Below, piece after piece: positions 1 through 8,294 of a DNA stretch of 64,000 nt. Each line of letters begins with the position of its first letter. Position 1 is the first letter of the stretch. Below the pieces are notes generated by a model that worked only from the letters and a program-made list of their open reading frames with translations, was not told the origin of the DNA and did not search any database. This stretch comes from Paenibacillus sp. W2I17 (GTDB lineage Bacteria > Bacillota > Bacilli > Paenibacillales > Paenibacillaceae). The stretch is from the NCBI RefSeq assembly GCF_030815985.1, contig NZ_JAUSXM010000001.1, forward strand, positions 558,001 to 622,000, given 5' to 3'. The translations under genes were made by a program, and so were the position numbers.

Positions 1-740
1 CCTCGATTACGAAGTTCCTCAATGATTTCAGGCAAAGCCTCAATCGTGCCGTTCAGGTTTGATCCTACACCGCCTCCAGCATGTTGCAGAACGATGGATC
101 CGGGTTTTACGGCAGACAGGATGTTATCTTTCACCTGTTCCTTTGAAAGGCCTTTCCAGTCCAGGGAGTCTACGTTCCAGTTCACAATGCTATAGTGTTG
201 TTTGGCAGCCCATCTCAGCTGTTCTTCATTAATGTCTCCATAAGGCGGCCGAATCATCTTCGGCGTGTATCCCGCCAATCGTCGAATAATATCCCCGGTA
301 TGTAAAATTTGTTTGCGAAAGGCATTCATCGACAGCTTACTGAATTCAGGATGATTGTAGCTGTGATTACCAACCATATGCCCTTCCTTAACGATGCGTT
401 TCACCAGATCCGGATGTTTCTCAGCACGACTACCCACGATGAAGAATGTAGCTCTGACATTGTATTTCTTCAATACATCCAGCACTTGTGGAGTAAACCG
501 TGGATCAGGTACATCATCAAAAGTCAGTGCAACCTTCTTTGTTGAAGGACCATTGGTTTTGAACGTATCGGCATATTTTTGACGTAACTGTCCCAATGTC
601 AGTTGTTCTTCTTCTGCAGAATCCGAACCTGATACTGATTCACTTGACGGGCTTGAAACATCACGCGATGAAACTGGAGCATGATATCCCCCTAGAAAAA
701 TAACGATAACCATCAGCATAATGAGGCGTACGCGCATCAT
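1..740 (-). CDS. Polysaccharide deacetylase (NodB homology domain), C-terminus cut by window edge
   Basis: The reading frame begins at an ATG-ATG pair at 740/737 behind an AAGGAGG site and stays open to base 1, so the 3' end is missing. Residues 1-20 are a hydrophobic signal/anchor segment, residues 25-60 a Ser/Glu-rich linker. The NodB domain follows: TFDD motif at about 73-76, metal-binding NHSYNH (His126, His130), RPPYG near 170 and a VDSLDW motif, then LQHAGG. Known members remove N- or O-acetyl groups from peptidoglycan, chitin or other cell-surface polysaccharides outside the membrane. Motif 1 reads TFDDVPD where most family members have TFDDGPD; the catalytic Asp pair is kept. Family call is secure, the substrate is not. 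Confidence 0.9.
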   Translation of the reverse strand, partial: MMRVRLIMLMVIVIFLGGYHAPVSSRDVSSPSSESVSGSDSAEEEQLTLGQLRQKYADTFKTNGPSTKKVALTFDDVPDPRFTPQVLDVLKKYNVRATFFIVGSRAEKHPDLVKRIVKEGHMVGNHSYNHPEFSKLSMNAFRKQILHTGDIIRRLAGYTPKMIRPPYGDINEEQLRWAAKQHYSIVNWNVDSLDWKGLSKEQVKDNILSAVKPGSIVLQHAGGGVGSNLNGTIEALPEIIEELRNR

Positions 741-891
741 AACGGCCTCCTTTTCCAAAATGACGTTCTCCTTGGTATGCCCGGGGGTTCCATAAAATAT
801 GCGCAGTGTGAGAAGTTTCATTGCGGATTTAGCTCATGACAGCCATAATTCCTCCATATATAACATATAGAAAAGGGTAGGTGGATAGGAT

Positions 892-1233
892 ATGAGTACA
901 TATGATTTGAAATCCATACGTTTACAGGTGATTGAAGCAGGAGAGGATAAGGTTTTTCTCGTTACCGGAGGAAAGGCGCATATTGGCGCTGTAGCTACGT
1001 TCTACGTGGATCATGAGCGCGTAAGCGGGACGACGGTACATATTCCCGGGCATAAAGAACAAGAGCTGTGTGAGCGGCTTGCCCGAAAGGCTGCCCTGCA
1101 GCTGAAAGTAACCGTTACGGTGATCATGGGTATTCATTTTGATTCCATCACACGGATGCAGATCGACGAAATCGTGCAGACTGCAGAGAGGTTGATGGAG
1201 GATCATCTGAACAAAGATAAACGATCTTCCTGA
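892..1233 (+). CDS. LpdD-like small protein (proposed prenylated-flavin chaperone family)
   Basis: A 113-residue soluble protein with the pattern I associate with the LpdD family: a GGKAHIGAV segment near residues 26-34, a VHIPGHKEQEL segment near 49-59 and a C-terminal VIMGIHFD followed by an amphipathic helix. LpdD is the small partner of the gallate decarboxylase LpdC and has been proposed to handle prenylated flavin. No UbiD- or UbiX-like gene is visible in the window, so a decarboxylase role cannot be supported from context. It lies just upstream of the pspA operon but is separated from it by that operon's own promoter. Recognition is by motif memory only; an alternative is an unassigned conserved protein. 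Confidence 0.55.
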   Translation: MSTYDLKSIRLQVIEAGEDKVFLVTGGKAHIGAVATFYVDHERVSGTTVHIPGHKEQELCERLARKAALQLKVTVTVIMGIHFDSITRMQIDEIVQTAERLMEDHLNKDKRSS

Positions 1234-1273
1234 CATAAGAACCATCGAATGTTTTGATTTTATTTGCTAAAAT

Positions 1274-1299
1274 TGAAACGAGTTGTAGATTGTTACGTA
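1274..1299 (+). promoter_or_regulatory. Sigma-W-type (ECF) promoter of the pspA operon
   Basis: TGAAAC at 1274-1279 and CGTA at 1296-1299 are separated by exactly 16 bases, the consensus arrangement of Bacillus subtilis sigma-W promoters. The start codon of pspA lies about 45 bases downstream of the -10 element. The B. subtilis pspA homologue (ydjF) is a known sigma-W target, so regulation by an envelope-stress ECF sigma factor is the natural inference. Confidence 0.8.
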
Positions 1300-1344
1300 T
1301 GTATGTTTATATACGATGTAATATCGACTAGGAGGAATAACATA

Positions 1345-2017
1345 ATGTCCATTTTCAAACGTTTGCGTGATCTAACCATGTCTAACATCAACGCCATTAT
1401 TGACAAGGCGGAAGATCCAATCAAGATGACGGACCAATATATCCGTGACATGCAAGAGGATCTGGAAGATGCGGAGAAAGCAGTAGCTCAACAGATCGCC
1501 CATTGAGAAGAAATTCAAGCAGTTATTCGAAGAGCAGGAAGCTCTTGTGAAGAAACGTGAAGAGCAGGCGCATACGGCGGCACGTGCTCAGAATCTGGAT
1601 TTGGCTCGACGTGCTCTGGAAGAGAAAAAGGCTGCTGAAGAGAAGATGGCTGAGTACAAAACCAGCTATGACCAAAACAAGGCTTCTGCAGATAACCTGC
1701 GTGGCAAGCTCGACGAGATGCGTAAGCAACTGACTCAAATGAAGAACAAACGCGAAACACTGGTAGCACGTTACAATGCAGCAAAAGCCCAAACGGAAAT
1801 CAACAAAGCGTTGAATGGGTTTGGCTCTGATACTGCAAGTGCTGGTATGAAGCGTATGGAAGAGAAAATGATGCAGATGGAAGCACAGGCAGAAGCAAGT
1901 AACGAAATGTCTTCCAAAGGCAAGTCTTTGGATGAAGAGTTCGAGAAGTTGGGTAAAGATCAGGCTGTTGAAGACGAACTCGCAGCTTTGATGAAACAAT
2001 ACGATAATAAGAACTAA
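1345..2017 (+). CDS. pspA: PspA/IM30 family phage-shock protein, frameshifted in this sequence
   Basis: The product is the coiled-coil, membrane-binding PspA/IM30 (ESCRT-III-like) protein that stabilises a damaged cytoplasmic membrane. The N-terminus from ATG 1345 (SD AGGAGG) reads MSIFKRLRDLTMSNINAIID, the typical amphipathic helix start. The frame hits a TGA at 1504-1506 right after the string GCCC at 1498-1501. Removing one C (1499-1501) restores a continuous 223-residue protein, QIAIEKKF across the joint, with Glu/Lys/Ala-rich helices to the end at 2017. That is the normal family length. So the gene is intact except for a one-base insertion, which may be a sequencing error or a recent mutation. 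It heads an operon with DUF350, DUF4178 and DUF4247 genes. Confidence 0.88.
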
Positions 2018-2112
2018 TACCTTGGTTGTCAGCAGGGTTAACCAGCGGAGGAGAAGAGTATTTCTCCTTCGCTTTTAAATGCGGTTCATGTTGATATGTG
2101 GGGGCTGTGTAA

Positions 2113-2514
2113 ATGGATTTGAATATTTTGGCGATGCTGGTCTGGACCGGATCTGGTTCGGTTTTGCTGTTTGTCTTGATGTATGTAGATTCACTGTTCA
2201 CGAAATATAAGGATTTTGCTGAAGTCAAGGCTGGCAATATGGCTGTTACTACACGTATGGTTATGAAATTATTTGCACAAGGATATGTACTCGCTACATC
2301 CATTTCTACGGCTGGTCATCTTGGAGAAGCATTGTTGGTCTCCGTTGTATCCTTTATCATTTTGTTGATTCTGGAGAGTGTTGTACACTTTATGATTCGC
2401 AAATGGGCCAATCTGGATCTGGATACGGGAATTCAGCAAGGGAAGACAGGATACGGGTTGTTCTCTGGCGCTTTACATATCGTGGGCGCACTGATTATTG
2501 CAGCTTGTTTATAA
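2113..2514 (+). CDS. DUF350 family inner-membrane protein
   Basis: A 133-residue protein with four predicted membrane segments (about residues 7-25, 45-68, 72-92 and 112-132) and the DUF350 pattern, including the GDTD-like cytoplasmic loop LDLDTGIQQG near 99-108. DUF350 proteins are bilayer proteins of unknown biochemical function frequently found next to pspA-like genes. It sits 95 bases downstream of pspA and 23 bases upstream of the DUF4178 gene, which fits one transcript. Role in membrane-stress tolerance is inferred only from this context. Confidence 0.75.
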   Translation: MDLNILAMLVWTGSGSVLLFVLMYVDSLFTKYKDFAEVKAGNMAVTTRMVMKLFAQGYVLATSISTAGHLGEALLVSVVSFIILLILESVVHFMIRKWANLDLDTGIQQGKTGYGLFSGALHIVGALIIAACL

Positions 2515-2537
2515 GATAAGGAACAGGAGTAATTCTC

Positions 2538-3044
2538 ATGAGTGTATGGAAACGAATTAAAGGAATACTAACAAAACCTGAACCACCGCAGGCAGAGAAA
2601 ACGATGCTTCAGCTTGCACCTGGTGATATCTGCGAGGTTTCTCTGGTCACTTATGAAGTCGTTGGTCGGGTACAAAATCGCGCTCGAAATGCAGTTGTGC
2701 TCACGCTGCAGGATGGTACCGCATTTCGATATTTGCATATCGAAGAACGGGAACTCACACGTTACGCTCTATATACACCAATTGATGGCAGGCTTGATGC
2801 ACCTGATGAGGTGCCGACATTGCTGGACCTGGATGGACGCGCATATCATCTGGAGGAAGAGTATGGAGGCATGGTATCAACGGCAGGTAGAACTCCATAT
2901 GGCCAGGCTGGAGAACAATTGGTATGGCAGTATCAGTCGGATGATAATATGCTTCTTCGGGTGGAGTGGCAAGACAGAAGATTTACACTGTATGAGGGTG
3001 AGTCCATTCTTCCTGCGGATATCAAAGTAATTCGTTCGAGCTAG
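2538..3044 (+). CDS. DUF4178 domain protein
   Basis: A 168-residue soluble, beta-rich protein. The segment LAPGDICEVSLVTYEVVGRV near residues 26-45 and the C-terminal RVEWQDRRFTLYEGESI match the DUF4178 pattern (a compact beta fold, often two copies per protein; only one clear copy here). No catalytic residues or signal peptide are visible. The start has an SD GGAACAGGAG 10 bases upstream. It lies between the DUF350 and DUF4247 genes with gaps of 23 and 12 bases, so it is very probably co-transcribed with pspA. The function of DUF4178 is not established. Confidence 0.75.
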   Translation: MSVWKRIKGILTKPEPPQAEKTMLQLAPGDICEVSLVTYEVVGRVQNRARNAVVLTLQDGTAFRYLHIEERELTRYALYTPIDGRLDAPDEVPTLLDLDGRAYHLEEEYGGMVSTAGRTPYGQAGEQLVWQYQSDDNMLLRVEWQDRRFTLYEGESILPADIKVIRSS

Positions 3045-3056
3045 GAGAGGTTCCCA

Positions 3057-3794
3057 ATGAAAAAACGCTTGGCACATGGATTAAAATTAATGCTGGTCCT
3101 CAGCCTTGTGATGTCTCTGTTGTCCGCGTGCGGAGCACCTTCTGTTCAGGACACATATCCGCTTGAATCGGTTAACGGCAGTGGTAACTCAACGTCCTAT
3201 GTGTACCGGGCTTCAGATCGTACCGTTCCGGAAGTGGCTCAGGAATTGTCTGACCAAAGGCAACCGGATCAGATCTCGGCAGAGAACACAGAGCGTATGT
3301 TCCTCGTTTATCAGGACGAGTATTATCACCTGCAGCAAGACCCGAACAAGCCGGAGGATACCTTGGTTGAGGTGGACTCCAAGGAATATGTTCGGCAGAA
3401 CTACGATTCATCTTTTTTACAAGGTTATCTGACCGCTACGTTAATCGGTAATCTGTTCGATTCTTTTGGCGGGCGAGGTTATGGCAACTATCGTGGATAT
3501 ACCAATAAAGATACGTATAAACCGAGTGCAGGATCTTATCGTGCACCAACAAGTAATGATAAGAAGCTTGCTCCACCCATTACTGTTGATCGGAAAGGTA
3601 CGATTACAAGGCGCGGAAGCGATAAAGATTCAAGCGTGGGATCTGGCGGAGGATTATTCAACCGCAACAAGGATCAGAGCAAGGGAACCATTGATCGCAA
3701 CAAGAGCAGTGGTGGGTTGTTTGATTCACCTAAGAAATCCTACAAAAAACCGAAAACCAGAGTGGGCGGCGGCCGAATTAAGAGGCGAAGATAA
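3057..3794 (+). CDS. DUF4247 family lipoprotein with basic, Gly-rich tail
   Basis: A 245-residue protein. Residues 1-25 are a lipoprotein signal with lipobox LLSACG, so the mature N-terminal Cys25 should be lipid-anchored on the outer face of the membrane. Residues 35-135 carry the DUF4247 region (VPEVAQELSDQRQPDQIS, then MFLVYQDEYYHLQQDP and VEVDSKEYVRQNYDSSFLQGYL). The last 110 residues are low-complexity Gly/Ser/Lys/Arg-rich, ending GGGRIKRRR. The gene begins 12 bases after the DUF4178 stop with a GGAGAGG site, closing the pspA operon. Biochemical role is unknown; co-occurrence with PspA suggests envelope stress. Confidence 0.78.
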   Translation: MKKRLAHGLKLMLVLSLVMSLLSACGAPSVQDTYPLESVNGSGNSTSYVYRASDRTVPEVAQELSDQRQPDQISAENTERMFLVYQDEYYHLQQDPNKPEDTLVEVDSKEYVRQNYDSSFLQGYLTATLIGNLFDSFGGRGYGNYRGYTNKDTYKPSAGSYRAPTSNDKKLAPPITVDRKGTITRRGSDKDSSVGSGGGLFNRNKDQSKGTIDRNKSSGGLFDSPKKSYKKPKTRVGGGRIKRRR

Positions 3795-3839
3795 TAAACA
3801 TCTAATCATAAGGATGGCTGCCAATCGCATAGTTCATTT

Positions 3840-3905
3840 AAGAACAGTGACAAGGGAAGGCGGATTCACCTCGCCGGCACATGACCTTGGAGCTGTTCTT
3901 TTTGG
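3840..3905 (+). terminator. Possible terminator after the pspA operon
   Basis: AGAACAGTGACAAGG near 3841-3855 pairs imperfectly with CCTTGGAGCTGTTC near 3884-3897 and is followed by a short T run. The loop is long (about 30 bases), so this is a tentative call. It also overlaps the start of the 3' end of the convergent HNH gene. Confidence 0.4.
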
Positions 3906-3906
3906 T

Positions 3907-4197
3907 TTACGATTTGCGAACATGATTGGACTTGCGTACACGGGGAATCGTTGAAGCAGGCTGTTTGCGAATCCAGCGGATAAATGGAATCATTCGTTCA
4001 TCTTGTCTCAAGGATTGCAGATCAGTGAGACCAAGGGTTACAATTTCACGATTCGTGTATAGCGAATGAATCTGTTTGTGACAGGGGATGCACAGGTTGG
4101 CTATTGGCAGAAATGTTCCGCCCATTTCTTTGGGTGTCAGATGATGAACGGTTGTATTCACAGGTTCTCTTCCGCATAATTCACATCGATTACTCAT
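3907..4197 (-). CDS. Small HNH-type zinc protein (YisB-like)
   Basis: A protein of about 96 residues. It has a CELCGRE CxxC pair near the N-terminus, VHHLTPKEMGG (the double His of an HNH nuclease core), a second CIPCHKQIH pair, and a Lys/Arg-rich tail. This is the compact beta-beta-alpha-metal HNH fold seen in the B. subtilis YisB family. Two ATGs are possible at 4203 and 4197; the GGAGG site is only 2 bases from the first but 8 from the second, so 4197 is chosen. Members are presumed nucleases, but the cellular role is unknown. It stands alone, convergent with the pspA operon. Confidence 0.75.
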   Translation of the reverse strand: MSNRCELCGREPVNTTVHHLTPKEMGGTFLPIANLCIPCHKQIHSLYTNREIVTLGLTDLQSLRQDERMIPFIRWIRKQPASTIPRVRKSNHVRKS

Positions 4198-4392
4198 GAT
4201 CATCGCCTCCCTTAGTCAATTATATTATGGGCAGACAAGATGCCTTTCATGTTGAATATAGATCAAGGGATGTTACACCTGTAAGAAATAAGATTTTGTC
4301 ACAGGATTCAATAAGTGATGTACTTGTTATCTTACAGCATTCGGGCTACACTTTCTTAAAAGATGATATGTCTCTAGGAGGTAAGAATACTT

Positions 4393-5688
4393 TTGAAAAT
4401 GAACTCACATTCACATGATATGACAACTGCCAAATTCAATCGAACAGCTGTACAGGTACCGGATGCCCAAGCCAAAATAGCTGCAAGAGTTACTGTAGGC
4501 TCCATAGAGAAAGTTCACCTTGAATCTGCTCATGGCCGCACACTTGCAGAGACGATTCAGGCACCTCATCCATATCCATTCTTCCGGAGATCGGGTATGG
4601 ATGGATTCGCGATTATAAGTACAGATACCATAGATGCATCGAGTGATCATCAAGTTTGGTTTCGAGTAATTGATGAAATTCCTTGCGGCTACACCTCGGA
4701 TCACACCATTGTTTCAGGTACAACGGCTCGCATCATGACGGGTGCACAGGTACCGGAAGGTGCGGATGCGGTAGTCATGATGGAGATGACCGAGAGCAAG
4801 GTGGAGGACGGAGAACAATGGATTGCATTGAAACGGCACATATTGTCGGGTGCTAACATCACCCCAATTGGACTGGAAGTCCAAGAGGGACAGCAACTGC
4901 TCGAAGCAGGAACGATCATCAGGGCAGGAGAGCAGTCCGTGTTAGCTACTTTTGGCATAGCAGAAGTTCCCGTATTTCAACGTCCAAAAGTGGCGATATT
5001 CGCAACGGGCACGGAATTGCTAGATGTAGATGAGCCATTACAACCAGGTCGGATTCGGAATAGCAACAGTTACATGCTGCGCTCTCTGGTTGTTGAAGCA
5101 GGTGGAGAGCCGGTGATGTACGGTTCTATTGCAGACGATGTGAATACGGCAAGGGCCAAACTGGAAGAAGCCATTCAAGATAATGATATCGTGGTGACCA
5201 CAGGCGGTGTATCCGTCGGGGATTATGATATTATGGGCGAACTTGTGTTGGAAGAACATGTGGAGATGTTGTTTAACAAAGTGACGATGCGACCAGGCAG
5301 TGTGACCACAGCTGCTGTATATAAAGATAAATTGCTTTTTGCACTTTCGGGTAACCCGGGGGCTTGTTTTGTAGGTTTTGGTCTGTTTGTTCGTCCAACC
5401 ATTCGTTCCATGCAGGCGGATGCTCATCCTTATTTGGAAGAATGGACTGCGATCTTGGAAGAAGAATACACCAAAGTTAATAATTTTACACGGTTCGTAC
5501 GTGGACGCACAGAGATCCGCAATGGCATGGTGTACGCGATACCGGCTGCTGCCCGTGTAGATGAATCCAGCGTGATGATTACGATTAAGGACAGTGATTG
5601 CCTGATTGTTGTTCCACCTGAGAAAAAAGGTATTCCTGCGGGTGAGCAGGTACGTATTATCAAACTGCCCTCAGGCCATGTGAGGTAG
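4393..5688 (+). CDS. moeA: Molybdopterin molybdenumtransferase MoeA
   Basis: MoeA inserts molybdate into adenylylated molybdopterin, the last common step of molybdenum cofactor synthesis in the cytoplasm. Visible signatures: SGMDGFA (residues 67-73), MTGAQVPEGADAVV (115-128), the MoCF_biosynth motif TGGVSVGDYD (270-279), MRPG (299-302) and SGNPGACF (319-326), followed by the C-terminal domain IV. The length of 431 residues is typical. The start used is TTG at 4393, 11 bases after an AGGAGG site; an in-frame ATG at 4399 is 17 bases away and less likely. mobB follows after 7 bases. No other moa/moe gene is in the window. Confidence 0.95.
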   Translation: MKMNSHSHDMTTAKFNRTAVQVPDAQAKIAARVTVGSIEKVHLESAHGRTLAETIQAPHPYPFFRRSGMDGFAIISTDTIDASSDHQVWFRVIDEIPCGYTSDHTIVSGTTARIMTGAQVPEGADAVVMMEMTESKVEDGEQWIALKRHILSGANITPIGLEVQEGQQLLEAGTIIRAGEQSVLATFGIAEVPVFQRPKVAIFATGTELLDVDEPLQPGRIRNSNSYMLRSLVVEAGGEPVMYGSIADDVNTARAKLEEAIQDNDIVVTTGGVSVGDYDIMGELVLEEHVEMLFNKVTMRPGSVTTAAVYKDKLLFALSGNPGACFVGFGLFVRPTIRSMQADAHPYLEEWTAILEEEYTKVNNFTRFVRGRTEIRNGMVYAIPAAARVDESSVMITIKDSDCLIVVPPEKKGIPAGEQVRIIKLPSGHVR

Positions 5689-5695
5689 TGGGTAG

Positions 5696-6256
5696 ATGAC
5701 TACAATGAGTGAAAACAAACCTCATATCATACAGATTGTTGGATACAAAAACACGGGCAAGACAACCTTGACAGCCGCGCTGATCGGGCACTTTTCTTCC
5801 TTAGGACTTAAGGTAGCGGCGATTAAGCATGATGGACATGACCATTTCGAGATGGATCAAGAAGGAACGGATTCGTATCAATTTGGGGAGGCGGGGGCCT
5901 CGGCGGTGGTTGTCATATCAGAGAAACGTACTGCGATTATGGAGCGACAGGCAACCAAGCTGGAGGATATGCTGAGCTATCTGTCCGGGTATGATTGGAT
6001 AGTCATTGAAGGATTCAAGGACGCTTCTTATCCCAAATTCGTGATGGTTCGAGAAGAGAAAGATCTGACCTTGGTTAATCAGCTTGAAGGGGTAGTAGGT
6101 ATGATCTCATGGCTACCTTCAGAGCAGTTTATAGAGCAGAGCACCGTAAGCAGAGATATAACATGGTACTCGGTTCATGAAACGGAGGATATAGCCAAAG
6201 CGTTGTTACAGATGGGTAAGAGCAAGTGTAGGCAGAATGGCGAAGTCGAATCGTAG
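5696..6256 (+). CDS. mobB: Molybdopterin-guanine dinucleotide biosynthesis protein MobB
   Basis: A 186-residue P-loop GTP-binding protein with the Walker A motif GYKNTGKTT at residues 16-24, HDGHDHFEMDQEGTDSYQFGEAGA near 46-69 and a Walker B-like IVIEGFKD near 102-109. MobB assists MobA in adding GMP to molybdenum cofactor, or delivers the nucleotide. It follows moeA with a 7-base gap, so the two form an operon. The start ATG 5696 is used; a second ATG at 5705 is possible. The standard moeA-mobB neighbourhood makes the call firm. Confidence 0.92.
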   Translation: MTTMSENKPHIIQIVGYKNTGKTTLTAALIGHFSSLGLKVAAIKHDGHDHFEMDQEGTDSYQFGEAGASAVVVISEKRTAIMERQATKLEDMLSYLSGYDWIVIEGFKDASYPKFVMVREEKDLTLVNQLEGVVGMISWLPSEQFIEQSTVSRDITWYSVHETEDIAKALLQMGKSKCRQNGEVES

Positions 6257-6405
6257 AAATGTTAAGACACGGGACATAATGGTCTCTATACATGATTGAA
6301 TGTACAGTGAGCGTGATTGATCGCTTTAGGTTATAACGTAATTTTTATTATGTAAACTAAAATCATTTCTGCTTATGCTCTTATCTTTGAATGATGCAAA
6401 AAACA

Positions 6406-6462
6406 AAAAAAGCAGCAGGCTTTTCTCGGATCGAAATCCTTGATACGGCTTGCTGCTTTTAT
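6406..6462. terminator. Bidirectional terminator between mobB and xerS
   Basis: AAAGCAGCAGGC (6411-6422) pairs with GCTTGCTGCTTT (6450-6461) with one bulge. There is an A run upstream and a T-rich flank, giving a U tract on both strands. It lies between two convergent genes and would serve both. Confidence 0.75.
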
Positions 6463-6475
6463 GTTGTTCGGGATG

Positions 6476-7567
6476 TTACATCCCATCGTCGGTACGACGT
6501 TCGATGGCTTCGGACATCGTTTTGTCGGTAAGGTGAGCATAGATCTCGGTCGTTTCCGTAGAAGCGTGTCCAAGTTGCTCTTTTGTTTTGTAAATATCAT
6601 TTTGCAGATAATAGTCGGTTGCGAATGAATGACGTAATTTGTGCACGGTCAAGTATGGTTTGCCAAAGCGCTTGGCGTATTTCATAATCATGGCCTGGAT
6701 CGCTCTTTTGGTCATTCGACTGCCCTCTGAATCTCCGTTACGCAAAGCAATGAACAGACCTTTCTCCCGCTTGGGCGTACGGTAACGTGATTGCCGCAGG
6801 TTCATATAAGTCGCGAGTTCGTCCTTAGCCTGTTCCCTGAAATAAACGGGTGTTTTGTACGTCTCATCATTGTTACCTTTGCGGTAAACATACAGGAGTT
6901 TGTTGTTCAGGTCGAGGTCATCGACGTTCAGGTTAACAACTTCCGACACCCGTAAACCTGAATTGAGAATCAGGCTGGCAATACAGGCGTCCCGTTCTTT
7001 GTTGAGCTCATGGGAATACAGTGCCTGTTTGTTCTTCTCCATATCAACAGCGTAACCTTCAAGGATATAGCCGATAAATTCCAGCAGTTCCTCTTCCTCC
7101 AGAATTTTACCTTTGAGTTTGGCAGCGGTGTCCTTGGGTTTATGGGTACGCTTGATCTCGATTTTGGCCATAATGTTCCGCTTTAGCAAAGGATAAAAGT
7201 CTTCATCTTCCGCAATCTGGCTCAGGTAATGGAAAAGGGAGCGAAGGGAAGAGAGTTTGCGAGAGACGGTAATTCTGGAATTGGTTCCTTCCCGTTTGGT
7301 TGTGAGAAATAACCGATAGGCGGTAACCGAATCCATGCGAAGGACTTCCAGTTCAGTCAACGTAACTTCTTTATTAGAGCTTGCCTCGGACAGTCCTTCT
7401 GCTCGCAACCATCCGAAGAAAGCTTCGTAATCTCTCAGATATTCGAGCAGGGTAGAGGGGGACAGGTCAGGCAGCTTGTAGTCCATGAATTGCTGAACGA
7501 ACCAAGGCATGGAAGGTAGTTTTTCATCCAGCTTGCGTCGATCAATCTCTTTTTGCACGTTGGTCAA
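6476..7567 (-). CDS. xerS: Tyrosine recombinase XerS
   Basis: XerS is the single-protein Xer recombinase that resolves chromosome dimers at a dif-type site in streptococci and relatives; Bacillales carry close homologues. The 363-residue protein has an N-terminal SAM-like core-binding domain and a C-terminal catalytic domain with Arg206 (SGLRVSEV), Lys230, His309-x-x-Arg312 (HKLRHSFA), His334 (LGHAS) and Tyr343. The real start is most likely the TTG at 7567: it sits 8 bases after GGAGG, whereas the upstream in-frame ATG at 7582 overlaps that SD. No dif-like site was identified next to it by eye. Confidence 0.9.
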   Translation of the reverse strand: MTNVQKEIDRRKLDEKLPSMPWFVQQFMDYKLPDLSPSTLLEYLRDYEAFFGWLRAEGLSEASSNKEVTLTELEVLRMDSVTAYRLFLTTKREGTNSRITVSRKLSSLRSLFHYLSQIAEDEDFYPLLKRNIMAKIEIKRTHKPKDTAAKLKGKILEEEELLEFIGYILEGYAVDMEKNKQALYSHELNKERDACIASLILNSGLRVSEVVNLNVDDLDLNNKLLYVYRKGNNDETYKTPVYFREQAKDELATYMNLRQSRYRTPKREKGLFIALRNGDSEGSRMTKRAIQAMIMKYAKRFGKPYLTVHKLRHSFATDYYLQNDIYKTKEQLGHASTETTEIYAHLTDKTMSEAIERRTDDGM

Positions 7568-7759
7568 GTTCGACACCTCCATGTGAAAAACATATAAAAT
7601 TAATATCAATTTAATAGTATTCTATGCTCTAGTGTACCATAATTTACATGCTCACAGCTTGTTCACCAAAGCAGGCAGTAAGTAGGGTATGCTTCCTTGC
7701 CCTTCGGCGCGTAAACCTTTAAAGTAATTAGTATACGTAAAGCAGAGGAGGTGAACCGG

Positions 7760-8248
7760 ATGAATATGAAAATAGAACTGGTTCCCCGGGAACGCAGTCA
7801 GGTGATTCGGCATTTAATGCAATTTTATCTATATGATTTTACCAAATACCTGAATATTGATGTGGATAGTAACGGCATTTTTCCGGAATATCCCGGTCTG
7901 GAGGCATTCTGGACAGAGGAGGACCGCAAGTTTCCTTTTTTGATTACAAGTGATGGGGCACCTGCAGGGTTTGCTCTGGTGGAGAAATTGGAGCCTGGAA
8001 GTAAGGATAATGACTACTATTTGACTGAGTTTTTTGTGATGCAAAAATATCGGCGCAGTGGAGTGGGCACTCGAGCAGCCTATGAGCTGTTTAAACGTTT
8101 TCCAGGAAGATGGAAAGTGACCCAAGTTCGTAACAATGTTATTGCGCAGGCGTTCTGGCGAAAAATTATAGGGGAATATACGGGAGGACGCTTTCGAGAA
8201 AAGTTCCATCCGGAACTAGGCAATCCAAGCCAGTATTTTGTAACCTGA
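7760..8248 (+). CDS. GNAT family N-acetyltransferase
   Basis: A 162-residue protein with the GNAT pattern: beta-strand LTEFFVMQKYRRSGVGTRAAYEL containing the acetyl-CoA pyrophosphate-binding R/Q-x-x-G-x-G/A loop (RRSGVG), followed by WKVTQVRNNVIAQAFWRKI, the C-terminal GNAT strand-helix. The start ATG 7760 lies 8 bases behind an AGGAGG site; the GTG at 7751 overlaps the SD. It is monocistronic between xerS and the palindromic element. The acceptor substrate cannot be told from sequence. Confidence 0.85.
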   Translation: MNMKIELVPRERSQVIRHLMQFYLYDFTKYLNIDVDSNGIFPEYPGLEAFWTEEDRKFPFLITSDGAPAGFALVEKLEPGSKDNDYYLTEFFVMQKYRRSGVGTRAAYELFKRFPGRWKVTQVRNNVIAQAFWRKIIGEYTGGRFREKFHPELGNPSQYFVT

Positions 8249-8294
8249 ATCCCATCAGGGTTTACCTACATATAAAGCATTTGCATGATTGCGA

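Noticed and set aside
922..1245. Open frame antisense to the LpdD-like gene
   Set aside because: No ribosome site; the sense frame has an SD-like region and family motifs.
4227..4418. 63-codon frame upstream of moeA
   Set aside because: No SD, overlaps moeA, not protein-like in composition.
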